Positions 21,274-33,860 are shown, counted from the first letter of the stretch. The stretch is DNA of 64,000 nucleotides from Catonia carolina (GCA_035578175.1 JAQMRL010000005.1:60307722-60371721), one strand, 5' to 3'. Notes: generated by a model from the letters alone, not told the origin. Numbers and translations are program-made.

Positions 21274-21693
21274 ATTAGCAGCTAGTAAACTAATAATCGT
21301 GGGAACGAACAAGTAGCACATAGGTTTTTTAAAGCGTTAGTATTAACTTGCGCGCTAATGACATTGGGTATTTTTGATTTTACTAGCGCTAGTAGGTGAG
21401 AAAATGTCACGTGATTGGCTAGCGCAAGTAAACTAGCTCGGTGTAAACGTTTGGAAACGTTACAGTTACTAATAATTTACCAGTATCAGCAGCTAATAAA
21501 CTATCGTAGTGGAAATACGCCTTTAGTCATGGGAAACCATACTTGAGTAGATTAATTTTCCCACCGCAAACTTAATATTTGTAAATTTAGATCTTAAATG
21601 TTTAAATAAATATGAATTGTAAAGATTTTCACCAAGTAATAAATATTTTGATAAGTTTGAAGATTAGTGAAAAATTTTTATTTACTTTTCCTT

Positions 21694-22010
21694 ATTTTAA
21701 TCCCTGGTGTGTGTATATTGTAATTTGTTCAATTTAATAACAATAAGTAAACCTATGAACTAATGAGATAAGGATGATATTTATGAAGTGTACATGAAAT
21801 GTAGTCTTGTAAAGACTCAGGCCGACCATTCCTGAAACACTATTTATTGAACCTGAACCATCAAAGTACACCGGTAACCGCTGTCTAGTATTAAAAAATA
21901 ATTACTTTTACTGGGATTTGATCATGAAACCTTCGTTTCTGATAATCAGATAATAAACAGTTGACTCGCAGCGCCAACTTTACCACTACGTGGGTTTACT
22001 TACACATGAT
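21694..22010 (-). mobile_element. Family B retroposon, head plus body
   Basis: The minus strand reads a tRNA-like head (TGCGAGTCAACTG, then TCATGATCAAATCCCAGTA) and AAAAGTAATTATTTTT. The body follows: CGGTTACCGGTGTACTTTGA, GGAATGGTCGGCCTGAGTCT, AGACTACATTTCATG, CATCCTTATCTCATT, AAATTGAACAAATTAC and a tail ending GGGATTAAAAT. It is one of two nearly full copies in the window. Confidence 0.8.
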
Positions 22011-22424
22011 TTTTTGACCATACCCGGGAAATTAAACATATATAATTTTGATGTACTCATTAGACGGTATCATTATGCCTATGCTGAACGCGAGCGAAAT
22101 TGCTAAACCTTGTATTAACAATGATAATTTAAGAATTGTTTTATTAATTATAATTACGTGTGGGTGCAAAGCGTCCCTAATTCTGAAGAGAATTTGTTTT
22201 AACTCCTATGACCCGTCACATTTGTGGTGAGCAATAAGCCAGTATAAAGCGTCTACGAAATTGGAGGTTACATTATATAATTGTTAGACTAGAGTAATAA
22301 AACAATAAAACAAACAAATTAAAAAAATTCTCATAAAATTACAACAGTAATTTACCATAAATAATTATATGTAATAATACTAAAACCCCCATTTTCTAAC
22401 ATAGTAACTGGGACGCATCAGTTA
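22011..22424. other. AT-rich interval, nothing recognised
   Basis: The frame 22048-22230 (60 aa) has no motif. Confidence 0.4.
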
Positions 22425-22685
22425 TCAAGGAACATCATCATCCCTTTTACCCTTATGCCCTGTTCTGACCCACCCCTTGTGAGGGTAAAGAGCCGAGGTA
22501 ATTACAACCGGACTGCTACGTGAGAGAGGCTCAAGAGTCCTCAGCTGTTTCTGGCAGAGCCCATTACAATACACCACCGCACTACTATCCCTCTGCACCA
22601 CCTCACCTACACTCCTACTTCTACACCAGTGTATTATTTCGATGCGATGCCATCTGTATCCTTCTAGCTCTACCATTAAATCCAC
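22425..22685 (-). other. 86-aa open frame in a GC-richer island, unidentified
   Basis: The minus strand is open for 86 codons in an island less AT-rich than its surroundings, with segments such as VVITSALYPHKGWVRTGHKG and VVYCNGLCQKQLRTLEPLS. I do not recognise a domain, and no splice structure is obvious. It could be part of a dispersed repeat or a host exon fragment. Confidence 0.3.
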
Positions 22686-25534
22686 AGCCCTCTCGATATG
22701 TCACTAAAAGCATACTAACCATTCTACTAGACATTGTGTTTTACATTTTAAAAAATTCTCTGTATTATATATAAACTGACCTCTGAGATTATACTTAAAT
22801 ATCCATTAGGATTACAAATCGCTAATTTGAGATGGGTTGCACTATTCTAGCAATTAAATCAAGTTTCATAAAAAAACTGCCAATTGTAATCAAGTACCTT
22901 CTATTAACACAGTCAATTATCTTCGGATGAACATAGATGGAAGCTAAGGTAGAGGAAACACGTTAAGAAGAAAGTGGATAAGTTGCAAATAAAATATAAA
23001 GTTGTACTGGCTAATTGGCCACACCTGTGAACTGTCAATCTTCAATAAATTTATTTTATACAAACAATTGCTTAAACCGGTTTAGACATACGACCTACAA
23101 AATAAGGATTCTAAATGTCATTATTATAGTTCCTAAGGTGCTCAGAAACATTGTAAAGGCTTCATGATATGCCCGGAACAGTGACATCTTCGTGTTTGCA
23201 AGTAACTTCAGTACCTGAAAATATGTGTAAGTGTGACAAGAAATATAAAGTTTGTCTTCACAACCACGTTAAAACTGAAGCACTACAACTATTGGATCTC
23301 AGTGTAATACTTAAGAGACTTAGAAAGACTAAGCCTGTAGATTCAGTGAGTTAAAAGAGAGATAAAAATTGAAACCAATCCAACTACTATGGTTTCTCAT
23401 GTCCATTGGTAAATATATATTCCCATTAGGATAGGACAATCTATTGCCTCTTTTTCAAACACCAGATTTTTCAGAATCAAAATATCAGGATAAAAGCTCA
23501 CAGGTTTCAAGATGTAATCATTTCTTTCATGTATTGACTATTGATGCTAGAAATTCCATTCTTGTGATTCAACTTTAAAATTTTGACGTGAAGTAAAATT
23601 TCATAATTTTTGGAAAGCAGGTTATACACCGACAGTTCGCTACGTTTTTGTTTGAATGTGTAAATGTTCTGGGCATAAAGTTTAAAACCTTCAATTACTT
23701 GAAAATCCATGAGCAATTCCTTAGAAGAACAGAGATGTTTGTTTTTGTCAATAGTTTGCAATATGAACTTAAGTGTTTTCTCTCAAATAGCGCACGTTCC
23801 CAGTTTTTCCGTAACGAATTACTCTTTGGACAAAAGAAATCAGTAGAACTGCCTCTCGAAATATTATTGTAACACATTCAACTATTTAGAATAAAGTAAT
23901 AAAGGAATATCGTAGAAATACACCACATTTGGAAAACAGAAGTATTTTTTAACGGTAATAATACTTTCTACGTGAATACAGATCGATAAAAAACAGTAAA
24001 AATAGAGAATGGGTGAAGAGAAGTTTAATACATGTATAAGTGTGTGAAATTATGTGGGAGGAAATGGGGATCCAGTTTTTTAAATTACCCTTAGAATACG
24101 AATAAAGAGTAAAGCTATAAGAAAATTTATTTCTTAATCTTACAGGGAAATGCTTCCTCTCTCGCTCGTCTACTTGCCTTGCAAATTATAATGCTATAAA
24201 TTACACAGTCGAAAATGGAAACGGTGTAGAATTTTAATAAGATAGATTCTGTAGGTTTCCTATCTTTTCCACTGTGAAATTTCTTTTGGTTTTCCTTACC
24301 TAGGTAGTTGAAATGGAAAGTATATCTGGTCGGGAAAGAAAGACCGAAAGACAGAAATGAATAGGAACAATGAAAAGAGATGAAGGTACATAAAACATGA
24401 GACTTAGTAAACCTTACGACGCAAAGTTTGTAATAAACGAAAATGTCAAAATAAGTATTTTTATACATCACTGACTGTACTTTTGTATTATTTTATGTAA
24501 GTAAAAAATGTGTGTGAAACCGTACTAACATTCTCCCAACATTACTAAGTTCTTACAACATGGAACTGGTTGATTTCAACGCAATTTTTTTTATTGATAA
24601 CACAAATTCCGTTTAAACGAAGTATTGAACAAAAATAATATTAAAAACTTTATTAAACTAAATTAAAAATGTAGATTTTCAAACCTTCAGTAGGGTTATA
24701 TTTAATTAGAGCTGCATAAAATCAAACCCTGAAAAAGTAACGCTATCTCTAGTCTCATTTTTTCTTACCTTATATAAAATACACATCAACCAGCTAATTC
24801 GAACTAATTACAGAGAGTTGTTTGAATTTTTACATATTCGTATTATTCGGAATAAGGTCCATAAAAATATATACGATGAAATTATTAAAGCTAAATTTAA
24901 AATATCGCACTAATTACTGGAATTCTGCTGAAAAATTGTGTATAAGTAATTATAGTAGGCTATGTTTACAGACGAAAAAATAGTTTCTGTATTCATGCCG
25001 GACTCCCGTGAAGGAGAGAAGAAATCTTATGAATTATGTTACAAGAAACGGCTTGTTGTTGCACAGAAGCATAAAAACCACTGATAATAGCACTGCATAC
25101 GTAGAGCAGCACAAAAACGCTACGGCTGTGTGTGCGTTTTCGTACCGTTCTTCATGCTTGTGAGACGCTGGCGAATATTGTGTTAAAATAAAGGTTTACG
25201 GGATTAAGACAGCAACCAATTATTTTCTTTTCACCAGGCTGTAGTAAAAAGTGTAATTTCTTGTAATTGCTAAACAGTAGAAGAAATGTTATAAAAGTAA
25301 GTAGTACTTTATAATGTAATTAATCTTGTATTGAGAAGTTCATTATGTCCGTTATATATTTCAATTTTTAAATTAATTTTTATGTTAAGTTGCCAATTAA
25401 AAATATTTTTCATTATCATACAACTAATTTTTGTTTTTTAAACATGTCTTGTACGTAAAAACATGTTAAAATATGTATCACAAATCCGTTCCGATTATTC
25501 GGAATCTCGGATTAGCGGGTTGTTATGTATAAGT
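22686..25534. other. Long interval without recognised features
   Basis: Several open frames (23169-23354 plus, 61 aa; 23507-23761 minus, 84 aa; 24127-24471 minus, 114 aa) have low-complexity or AT-driven composition and no motif I recognise. No member of the repeat families described elsewhere is seen. Confidence 0.35.
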
Positions 25535-26110
25535 AAGTAAAGTTCTGATTTAATTTAAATTTTCCGAAAACGAATTTCCAATGGAAATACAAGTTTTTAG
25601 AACTCCTGAGCCCAAGGAAACATGTTTTAATTAATTAGCCTGTGTTTTATTGAATGTTTTGTGTGTAAATATATATGTAAACAACAAAACTAAAAAAAAA
25701 ATTGTATTAAGATAAAATCTGGAACTTAAGTTAGGTAGCCTACCATAAGGAGACATAAGATGAAAATTTTAATTAAAGTAAGTCAATCGAACGTAACTGG
25801 TTTCTCGTGAGATTTTTTACTTTATGCATTTTTCTAAAAACCAGCTGACACGTTTCTGATTAAAATCGCCTCATTTACTTTAATATTTTGTGCTTTACAC
25901 GACAGGGCAAGCGGAATGTCTGCTGAAATTCATGAAGGTTATCCTCTAATTGTAAAAAAAAATTGTTTTTTTTATAAAATTGGGGCCTTAATGTGCATTT
26001 TAGGGAAAAACAATAATATAATAAAATAAATTTTATTTAAAGCATTGTTACACAGAGTTTAATCTTATGTAGTGTTTTTTCGTATTTTCTTCTTGAAATC
26101 AGTCGAAAAT
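25535..26110 (+). mobile_element. Family C repeat, diverged copy
   Basis: Blocks in order: TTTTCCGAAAACGAATTTCC, ACTCCTGAGCCCAAGGAAAC (matching CCCCTGAACCCAAAAAA), AAATCGCCTCATTTACT, GTGCTTTACACGACAGGGCA, GAATGTCTGCTGAAATTCAT, and the TTAATGTGCATTTTAGG region. The GT tract is reduced to TTTTGTGTGTAAAT. It lacks the C 3' end. Confidence 0.65.
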
Positions 26111-29047
26111 AGTTTTCCAAAATGAGACTTTTCGTAACATAATAATGGTACTTTTGTAAAACAAAAACAAATACGTCGACCTGAATTTTCAATGTTATGA
26201 TTTTTCTAAAGATCTAAAAATACTATTCTACTACCTTTAAAAGTAGTAGGCCTAGTAGATTTTTTTAAAGGATTGAAGATAAAGGTGTAATAGTAAGGCG
26301 ATGAATGCAACCCGATGTACATAGCCTATACAAGGGTACATTACGACCGTATTATTGCTAAACAGAGTACGTGTCAGAATGTTATGTGTGTTGGCAATAG
26401 CGCCTTGACTCGAAAGAAGCTTTTAAAATACAACAGCTGTTAAACGGTTTTTCCACACGATTCGTAAATACCCAATAATATTGTAGTTGCCCAGTCAGAG
26501 TTATCGCAGACACTACCATCACATTCTAACTTGGCAAACATCAATGCATTCGTCTTCCTCTTTTGAACAAGGATATTCAATTTTCCAAAAAAAAACTCAA
26601 GCGAATTCGCTGAAAACGGGCTTCAAAGATGGTAGACGATTGTTTTTGCACAAATTTAGTTATTTACTTATTACTAGGCACACGATCAACCTACAACCTT
26701 AATAAATAAAATTAAATAGAAGTAACTGGAGAAAATTTAAAAAATGAAAATTCCTAACAAGATTAGGTAAGTATTTTTAAAATTGGTAAATTTATATTTT
26801 TTTCACAAATTATCAGAAAGATATAATTTAAAACCAACATAGCACTGAATCTGCTGTATTTAATACGAAAATGCACACATATAATTTTTTTATTACGTAA
26901 ATGGAAAACTTACAGTCTGTTCTTAGACTCAAAAAAAGAAACTATACTACAGATGACACAGAAAAACATCAAACATTATCAATTTATAATAAAATGTTAT
27001 AGATCAAATTAAAATAAAAGAAGAAAAAGACGATGAGGACGAAGAAGAAAAAGAAACAGTAGAACTGTAAAAAGGAGATTAGAAAAAAATAAAGTTAATA
27101 TTCATTCATGTAACAAACTGAGTTTCTATTTTACGGGTATTTGGCTTATCATTTTCTTAAATAAATTTATATTTCTGTGTGCTAAAAATTGAAATAAATT
27201 TCGTATTCTTTTAATTACATTAATGAAAATATTATCAATGTTAGTTTTCAAATTATGAAACTTTTAAAGGCTAGTTGATATGAAATTTAGTAAAGTTTAA
27301 ATGCTTTATACATTATTAAAAGAGCTTATAATGCTCTTATAATGCTTTATACATTATTACGGTGAAAAGAGCCGCCATTTTAAATTAATAAACACTCAGA
27401 AGATAAAAAGGCCGGTGATTATGCCAAACTCTACCCTTTTCGTCTCCCCTGAAATCATAAACTAACCCCTACCTTAAATTATACCTTAAGTCCACGTTCA
27501 GTAAAATGCATGCCTTCCCCTCACCAAAATATTAGGCCTCCCACAAAACTGAAAAAAGGCCACTGAAAAATAAAATAAAATAAAAGAGCCGCTCTTAAAC
27601 CCACTTGTCCCTTAATTTAAATTTTCCACAAATAACTTCTAAAAATAAATTACCTCCTTTCAAGTCCCAGTTCCAATGTCCCACGAACCAGAATCCTATT
27701 TCCTATTTAAACTATAAAATTCCCCCTAAATTTCTTGAGGTTGCAATTATTCTGTTATATTGTTCCCCGAGCGACCAGGTGTTCCTTAACACGATGTCGC
27801 CATCATAGGGCTTCTTAGCCCTCTCAACCAGGATTCAGGATTCAGGATTCAAAAGAGAAAAAGAATGAAAAAAGTAGAAAATGAAAATTATAAACCAGAA
27901 CTCATAAAACGAACACAGAATCTTGTTTACAGAAGGAATAATTGAAAACGGGCACGATTCTGTGTCGATATTTAATTTTTCTATTTGTTTTCAGTCAACT
28001 TAATTACATTCTATCTGTTTTTTCCATTCATTCTTTGTATTACTTTTCCAATTTTCATTTATTTTTCTTAGTTTTTATTCTGTGCTACTTTTTCTAATTT
28101 TTCTAACGCTATGTTGTACGAATGGAAGGTACAGTCATTTGAACTAACAAAGGCGCTTTCCTGCTGTAACGTTGACTAATCAAAGCATCTGACGAATAGT
28201 CGTTTTTGTTTCTCTTTTAAAGAGACTTGAAACGCCTTATCTTGCCCATGCATTTTATATTTTCCATTATTTTTTAGGAACCATTAAACCAAAAATTGCT
28301 TGGTCTAGAAAAATTGTATTTTGATATCCATTATTGCACTATACAATCATGACACCACTGATTTAGAATCTATGAATTACATGAATCCCAATTGATAAAA
28401 TATGCTTCAACAGTAGGCACAATTTTATGTCAAAATTATTTTGAATAAAACAAACAAAATTAAACTGTTGAATTAATAAACTTTTCTAGGTCAATTAAAT
28501 TCTCAAGCTGTAATTTTAATTGGATAGAAAATTTGAAGTCTCTAATTGCAGTATTTTTTGAAAAAAATTAGTCATTTGTGGTCGAAAACATTGCTAATAG
28601 AAAAACGCGACCACAGTTAAAATATTGTATTGTTTTCAGTTACTGTCACTGGACGAATAAAAATTTTTCACACAGCACTGTCAGTCACTAGACTAAGTAA
28701 ATTAAAAATTATATTAAATCTTAAGATTCCAAATTTCTAATTTTTACTGATTCTAAAAGTGTTTTAGAAAACATGCCATATTTAAATAATGAAGAGCAGA
28801 TAACTGAAGAAATAATTAGGTTTTTAGTCTCATTTCTAAAAATAACTTAATTAAACTTTTATGGACCCTCAGCACAAGTTAGAATTTCAGAAAAGTAGAA
28901 AGCTGATAACGCTGCTAAACAACCCAAGATCAAATAATTACATGGTCAAAATAATTAAAACACGTCTACGAATCAGGCATTCTAGGTTCACTTACAACCG
29001 CATCTTTATTGCTGTTGTTTTAAAGGTTTTTTGTATTGTTATTATCA
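26111..29047. other. Long AT-rich interval, one short tandem
   Basis: A 7-bp unit GGATTCA is repeated three times at 27831-27851. The 27400-27830 stretch is C-richer on the plus strand. Frames at 26487, 27605 and 28861 have no motif. No recognised repeat family member is seen. Confidence 0.35.
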
Positions 29048-29299
29048 TACCGGGTGCCCCATGGAATTTAAACCATAAGGAAATAGCATTGATTTTCATT
29101 AATTTGTTAATATTTTCTTCCCACGAATAAATGAAGACTTGTTATAATCAGGAATCATTAAAAAACGTTTAGACCTTTTAAAACATATAAATTTTGATAC
29201 ATTTTAAGTTGTATTTTAGTTTCAAATAGATAAATACATAATATATGTAACTGTTCTCATTTTAACTATTGAAAATTTTATGACTACGTTACATTGTAT

Positions 29300-29363
29300 G
29301 TTTGGTGTAATGGTCATTTTGTTGCGTGGAAGTGTAATGATACGTGGGTTGAATCCATTAACG
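29300..29363 (+). repeat. tRNA-like sequence in left arm of fold-back
   Basis: TTTGGTGTAATGGTCA resembles an A box in a D-arm and GTGGGTTGAATCC a B box in a T-arm, with tRNA-like spacing. Acceptor strands do not pair, so a working tRNA is unlikely; an internal RNA polymerase III promoter is possible. Confidence 0.5.
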
Positions 29364-29599
29364 GAATTTTTTTTATTATTAAAACTTGGAAATATTTAAA
29401 AAAATTATTTGCTTAATTCTTTTGTAAGAAAATTTAGTATTATTTTAAATACGTAAAAATATATTTTCTTCAGAAACATTTATCAGAGATAGCTGATTGT
29501 AACAATAATTTTAGATGATAAACAATTGTCAAAATTAAAAAATAAATACATTTTTTATTTATTTAATATTTTTAATATTTTTTTAACAATAAAACAATT

Positions 29600-29664
29600 G
29601 GATTCGATTGATTCGACCCACCATCTCTACATCTCCACGCTACAGTGTTACCATTATTCCAAAC
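29600..29664 (-). repeat. tRNA-like sequence in right arm of fold-back
   Basis: On the minus strand TTTGGAATAATGGTAACACT and GTGGGTCGAATCAATCG correspond to the left-arm copy. The two point toward each other across the spacer. Confidence 0.5.
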
Positions 29665-29896
29665 CTACAATGTGACGCAGTCATAAAATTTTCAATACTT
29701 AAATAGAAAATTTATGTATTTAAAGATAAAATAAGGTTTAAAATGTGTCAAAATTGACATTGTTTTATAGGTCTTATCGTTTTCTATTTATTCCTAATTA
29801 TAAAAAGTCTTCATTTATTTGTGAAAATAAAATATTAACAAACTAATAAACGTCAATGCTATTCCCTATGGTTCCAATTCTGTGGGATAACAGGTA

Positions 29897-30258
29897 ATTA
29901 GACTATTATGTAGCTTTTTACAGTATGATTTTATTATTTTTAACAGTTTTAAAAATTCCCGTATATCTATTATCATTAACACTACTTTTTTTAAATTTAT
30001 TACTATTATTATTAGTTTTGCCATCACTTGTATTGTTACTAGTGTTAATTTGATTATCAATGTATTTTATTGTGTAATTTTCTTTTGGTCGAATTTTGTA
30101 TTATTTGGTTGTGATCTTATGAATAAATATTGTATTTATATTATGTAATGTATTCCTCCTCTAAAGGCTGTGCTCTTTCAGAGGAGTAATATTTATGAAT
30201 AAATGTGTTATTCTTAACGAATACATTTTAAAATAATAATTTTTTCAATTTTTGTTTG
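29897..30258. other. AT-rich interval, nothing recognised
   Basis: The minus frame 29866-30060 (64 aa) overlaps the element end and has no motif. Confidence 0.45.
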
Positions 30259-30299
30259 ATTTACGTCCAACGTTTTGCAAAATCTGCTAATGCAGACGC
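30259..30299 (-). mobile_element. SINE A 3' fragment
   Basis: On the minus strand CGTCTGCATTAGCAGATTTT, then TTTGCAAAACGTTGGACGT, corresponds to the 3' body of SINE A copies 2 and 3. The head is missing. Confidence 0.7.
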
Positions 30300-32040
30300 G
30301 CTTTTCTTTTCTTAAAGTTAACAAACTTTTTGAACGAAAAATCATTAAAATTTCACGGAAGTTTGATTCCTTAATAAAGATTCTTTCAGGAAAATTTGGA
30401 AGATCAATAAATACAAAAGTCGAAGGAATGCTTTGCTAACCGTTAGGTATATATTTTCGTCATTAATTTTAAGGAGAATGCGGAAATGGAAGACTTTTAT
30501 CTAAATATAAAAATATTCTGCATACCTTCCAAGTGTAAATAATTAAGGTTAAATTTCTTTCGTGAAGAGTCACACAACCGTGAAAATTAGAGAGAGAATA
30601 ACAGTAAAATGTGTATCAATGTGATAAAAAACAAAAGTCTCATTTATAAAATAATTCCTCATTTTTTATAAAGGTGTTCAGAACTTCGTATTGTCTTTAC
30701 ATCGAGGCTGATTTGAAACTGAAAAATGTCCTACTCTAATACCATGGTCTCAACCTTACCACTATCATACAAAAATAAGACCAACGGACGGTCACCTAGA
30801 GAAACTAAGAAGGCACGTAGACAACATAGAACAGTGACGTGAACTTTGACCAGTCAGAGTACGAGTTTGGTTCTCGTCCTTCCCTTCCCTCACAAACCCA
30901 CTACGGATTGCTATAAAAAACGAGTGTCAAATTCACTTTTTCTTGAAACAAAATTCTTCGTATAATATCAAACTTCAAATACCTCATAATATAACACGGT
31001 TATATAAGAACGCTTCCGCTTCTCGTTCTTAGAGGAATATATTTAAAAGACAGCTTCACGACAAAGCAAAGACGTAATAATTTCCCCAAAATCCGTGACA
31101 TCCGCAGAAAAGAAACAGAACATCTGCCAAAAGAAAAATTCATATAACCATTCTACGATTTTTTTTGATTAACTATCCTTTCCTGTAAAGTAAGCGTACA
31201 ACAAACTTTTCATAGCTCTAAGCAAATTTTCATAATCCTAATGTAATTAGCAACAATTCTCAAAACCCTAATCCGAGACCCATTATAATTATTTTCTTTA
31301 AATTTCTTTCCCTAAATAATTAACAGTAACAATTACTTCCAATTTAACAGTTACATACACAGAAAAACATATAACGTAAATTACTGTTATTATTAGTAAA
31401 ATATATTTATATATATATATTATTTTTTTATTGTATTGTCCTATATAAAGAACGCACTGGTTATGTAAAATTATTTCTTAAGCTGTCGCTTGTTCGCATG
31501 GTACGCCTTCATTCTCTCGCTAACCTTCTTTCTTTTGTTTCTGCGTCCATGTCCTCTGCCTTGTTTCTGCAGTCGGGAAATTCCCAAAATCTTTTTATTT
31601 ATATATTTATATTTATATTAGTACAATTACAAAAATTAATAATTATTGTGCAGGAGAAATTAATTTGCCCAACTGTGGCAGAACTAAGTCCTAGGGTAGA
31701 CTTGATGCGCGTTTCCCATAAAGACAGAAGTTTGTTTTTATGGCTTTGAAGTAAAGAAACCAGTTGTAATAATACAAAATTGACGGACATCTGGACTTGT
31801 TTATATTTGAGTCTATTGAAATAAATATAAATAACTCCAGCTGATTAAAATAAAATATTTAAAAATTATTTAATTTTCATAAACAAAATATGGTTACTAA
31901 GCAACTAAGAAGAAGAAATAAAATTATAAATTATTTTAATGGGGCGTAAAACCTCAAGCTAACAACATGTTTCATTAGACGTCCCATTCGTACATTCATA
32001 CATTCGTTTATTAATAATTATAATATATATATATTCAAAG
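30300..32040. other. Long interval without recognised features
   Basis: A (TA)n-rich stretch lies near 31400-31422. The frame 31498-31749 (83 aa) has no recognised domain. TATAAAAAA occurs at 30912 but nothing downstream supports a transcription start. Confidence 0.35.
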
Positions 32041-32236
32041 GAATAATAGAGAACCAAAATAGGGAACTCAATGATAGACTAGAAAAAACAAATAATAAGT
32101 AAATGGAACTGAATGATTTTATAAACAACATGATTGAGGTTAATCAAAGATGTAATGACGTGGATAGAAAAATAAATGAACTAAGTCAAGAATTGCACTT
32201 CAATTTAGTAGAGACCAAGGATAAAATAGAATAATG
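32041..32236 (+). pseudogene. Coiled-coil-like broken frame, possible LINE ORF1 remnant
   Basis: One plus frame reads RELNDRLEKTNNK, a stop, then MELNDFINNM, NQRCNDVDRKINELSQELHF and NLVETKDKIE. The charged, heptad-like pattern fits a coiled coil such as occurs in some LINE ORF1 proteins, but could also come from another protein. The frame has an in-frame stop and ends at 32234. Confidence 0.3.
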
Positions 32237-32636
32237 TATAGGATAAAATAAATAATATAAAAAATTGTTGTCGTTAGATTTTAACATTCAAATCAAATGA
32301 AACCAGTGAGTTGATTTAACAGTATTAAGAACAGGAGTATTATTTTAGAATTGCACTTAAACAATGAAACTTGTGATTGTAATTATGAAAATATATTGAT
32401 TAAATAAAAACCATAATGTGTTAAATGTGAATAATATTTTATTGAACGAAAATAGGAGACAAGGTAAATGAAAAAATAATAAAATCAAACTTGAAAGCTG
32501 ATGCAACACCAATAAAGAATATGATATTAAATAATAATTTATTACAAATTGGCATACCCTTATGGAGGTATAATTTAATTTTATTGCACAGTTAAGGATC
32601 TGATTCAACACCCGATCGATCTCGTGTCTACCTTGA

Positions 32637-32945
32637 CTAAAAAAACCACTGACTAAATACCTCTTTGAAATTTATGATGTTCGGCAAATTTCTGATATCA
32701 GTAGGCATAAGATTCAAAAGTTTAGTACTGAATAACTCGATTGCCTTTGGTATAATTTGGTTAAAACTCAGTGGAGTAGAACTAAGAGTTTGTTTCAAGT
32801 ATAGTAGTGACAAGTTGTTGAGGGGAAATTTTTTTTTGTAAATACCTGAATAATAAATAAATCGAGAAATCCTGCCATGTTCTGTTATTTGTACCCCATG
32901 CACGCGATTCTTTATAATGTCGATCATTATGGGTATCCCAATCAT
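32637..32945 (-). pseudogene. 102-aa frame, possible tail of a non-LTR polymerase
   Basis: The C-terminal half (IELFSTKLLNLMPTDIRNLP and NIINFKEVFSQWFF) resembles the LFNxLPxDIRNLxNIxxFKxxVKxxL pattern that closes several LINE ORF2 proteins. The N-terminal part is not recognised. No RT motif is nearby. Confidence 0.35.
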
Positions 32946-32949
32946 TTTT

Positions 32950-33110
32950 ACACGGACTCGGAAAACTGCGAGACACGGTACTCACATTTCGACAACGCAG
33001 CATCGATGACTGCGCAAGGAAAAAAGAGATCTCCGCTGGACAACGAGAATCCGTAGTGATTACCGTATCGACTATCATGGCAGCTTCCACCACTGCAGCC
33101 TCTAACTGCC
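32950..33110 (+). repeat. GC-rich module, copy 2
   Basis: It aligns in the same orientation with 11070-11310 over about 90 bp: CATCGATGACTGCGCAAGG, CTCCGCTGGACAACGAGA, then ATCGACTATC. CpG content exceeds that of the surroundings. The overlapping minus frames of 132 and 82 aa are not recognised. Confidence 0.5.
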
Positions 33111-33456
33111 ATGATGTGTTTTGATTGCCCTGACTGTACAATGGACAAACAGTCATTTGCACAGTCACCGATTCTAACAATTCTATGGAATGACATTTAT
33201 TATTTTACCGATACGGTGAAACTATATAGTTTAATGTTTTATTTTTTATTCAAAATTATCTAGACCGAATTATTTAAATCTAAAAAATTATCGTTGGCAA
33301 TATTATTTACCTCTTATAATTAGGCAGTCTCCTAAAAGCGTAAGCAGTATAGTTCATTAATTTTGTTTATTTTTAAAAACAAATATTTAAGAACCAAGAT
33401 TTAGTATAGACCTAAATGAAAATAATTTAATGTATTTAAGAATTTTACATACATAC
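33111..33456. other. AT-rich interval, nothing recognised
   Basis: Nothing beyond the tails of the frames noted for the adjacent module is seen. Confidence 0.4.
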
Positions 33457-33860
33457 AGGGTGGTGTATAAGTCACTTTTTCTTAGCAATGGGATAATGTT
33501 TTTATATGACGGCAGCAGCACGTATAACATCCTGTTTTATGATATTAGTACTGCTAGATTTCGTAAGTTTATTTACTGTTAATCTCAACATAGTAGTGTT
33601 TTGTTTGCTGGAATTAAAGTGGAAGCATCTAAGAAATACCGCTGAAGTTCATCATAAATTTTATGCTAAGTTTGCAGGTGTGCCGTTACCAACTCGTCAT
33701 ATTACAAAAAAAACTTAAAACAACGGCAAGCTTTGTAAATGCACAAAGGTGTAATCTGAGACCGATTTCTAAATCTAAATTAACCCTAGATAAAGGAATT
33801 CTACAAAACTTAAAATTTAAGCCGTACGATCGATCTATCATTACCACACGTTCTTCATGA
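33457..33860 (+). pseudogene. Transposase N-terminal (DUF4817-like helix-turn-helix) remnant
   Basis: Two overlapping plus frames give VFCLLELKWKHLRNTAEVHH, KFYAKFAGVPLPTRHITKK, then LKTTASFVNAQRC and RPISKSK. This follows the pattern of the N-terminal HTH domain (DUF4817) of Tc1/mariner-like transposases: xxNxxEVxRxFxxKFxxxxPxRxTIxKLxxKFxxTGSVxNxxR. A frame change occurs near 33710. ACAGGGTGGTGTATAAGTC at 33457 could be the element's terminal repeat. The catalytic DDE/D region is not present. Confidence 0.6.

Larger units (their letters stand above)
19913..21524. mobile_element. TIR element rich in GCTAGT words, host of the RTE insertion
   Basis: The left end AAGGTCTATTACCGAGACG..TAGTTCACTAGCTGCT and the right end (minus strand) AAAGGCGTATTTCCACTACG..TAGTTTATTAGCTGCT are diverged inverted copies. 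Removing the RTE insert (19980-21273 plus one TSD) leaves an element of about 310 bp full of CTAGT/ACTAG words, typical of a non-autonomous DNA transposon. No coding sequence belongs to it. Confidence 0.65.
29048..29896. mobile_element. Fold-back element with ~300-bp arms carrying tRNA-like sequences
   Basis: The left arm runs TACCGGGTGCCCCATGG, AACCATAAGGAAATAGCATT, TTTGTTAATATTTTCTTCC, AATAAATGAAGACTT, CTATTGAAAATTTTATGACT and so on to about 29363. The right arm is the inverse from 29896 to about 29600, with the same blocks at an estimated 75-80%. TA lies at each outer edge. The inner end of each arm is tRNA-like (29300-29363 plus, 29600-29664 minus). The 235-bp spacer is AT-rich and non-coding. 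Confidence 0.8.

Noticed and set aside
30880..30960. TATAAAAAA near 30912 as a promoter
   Set aside because: No downstream gene, initiator or conserved context; such words are expected by chance in AT-rich DNA.
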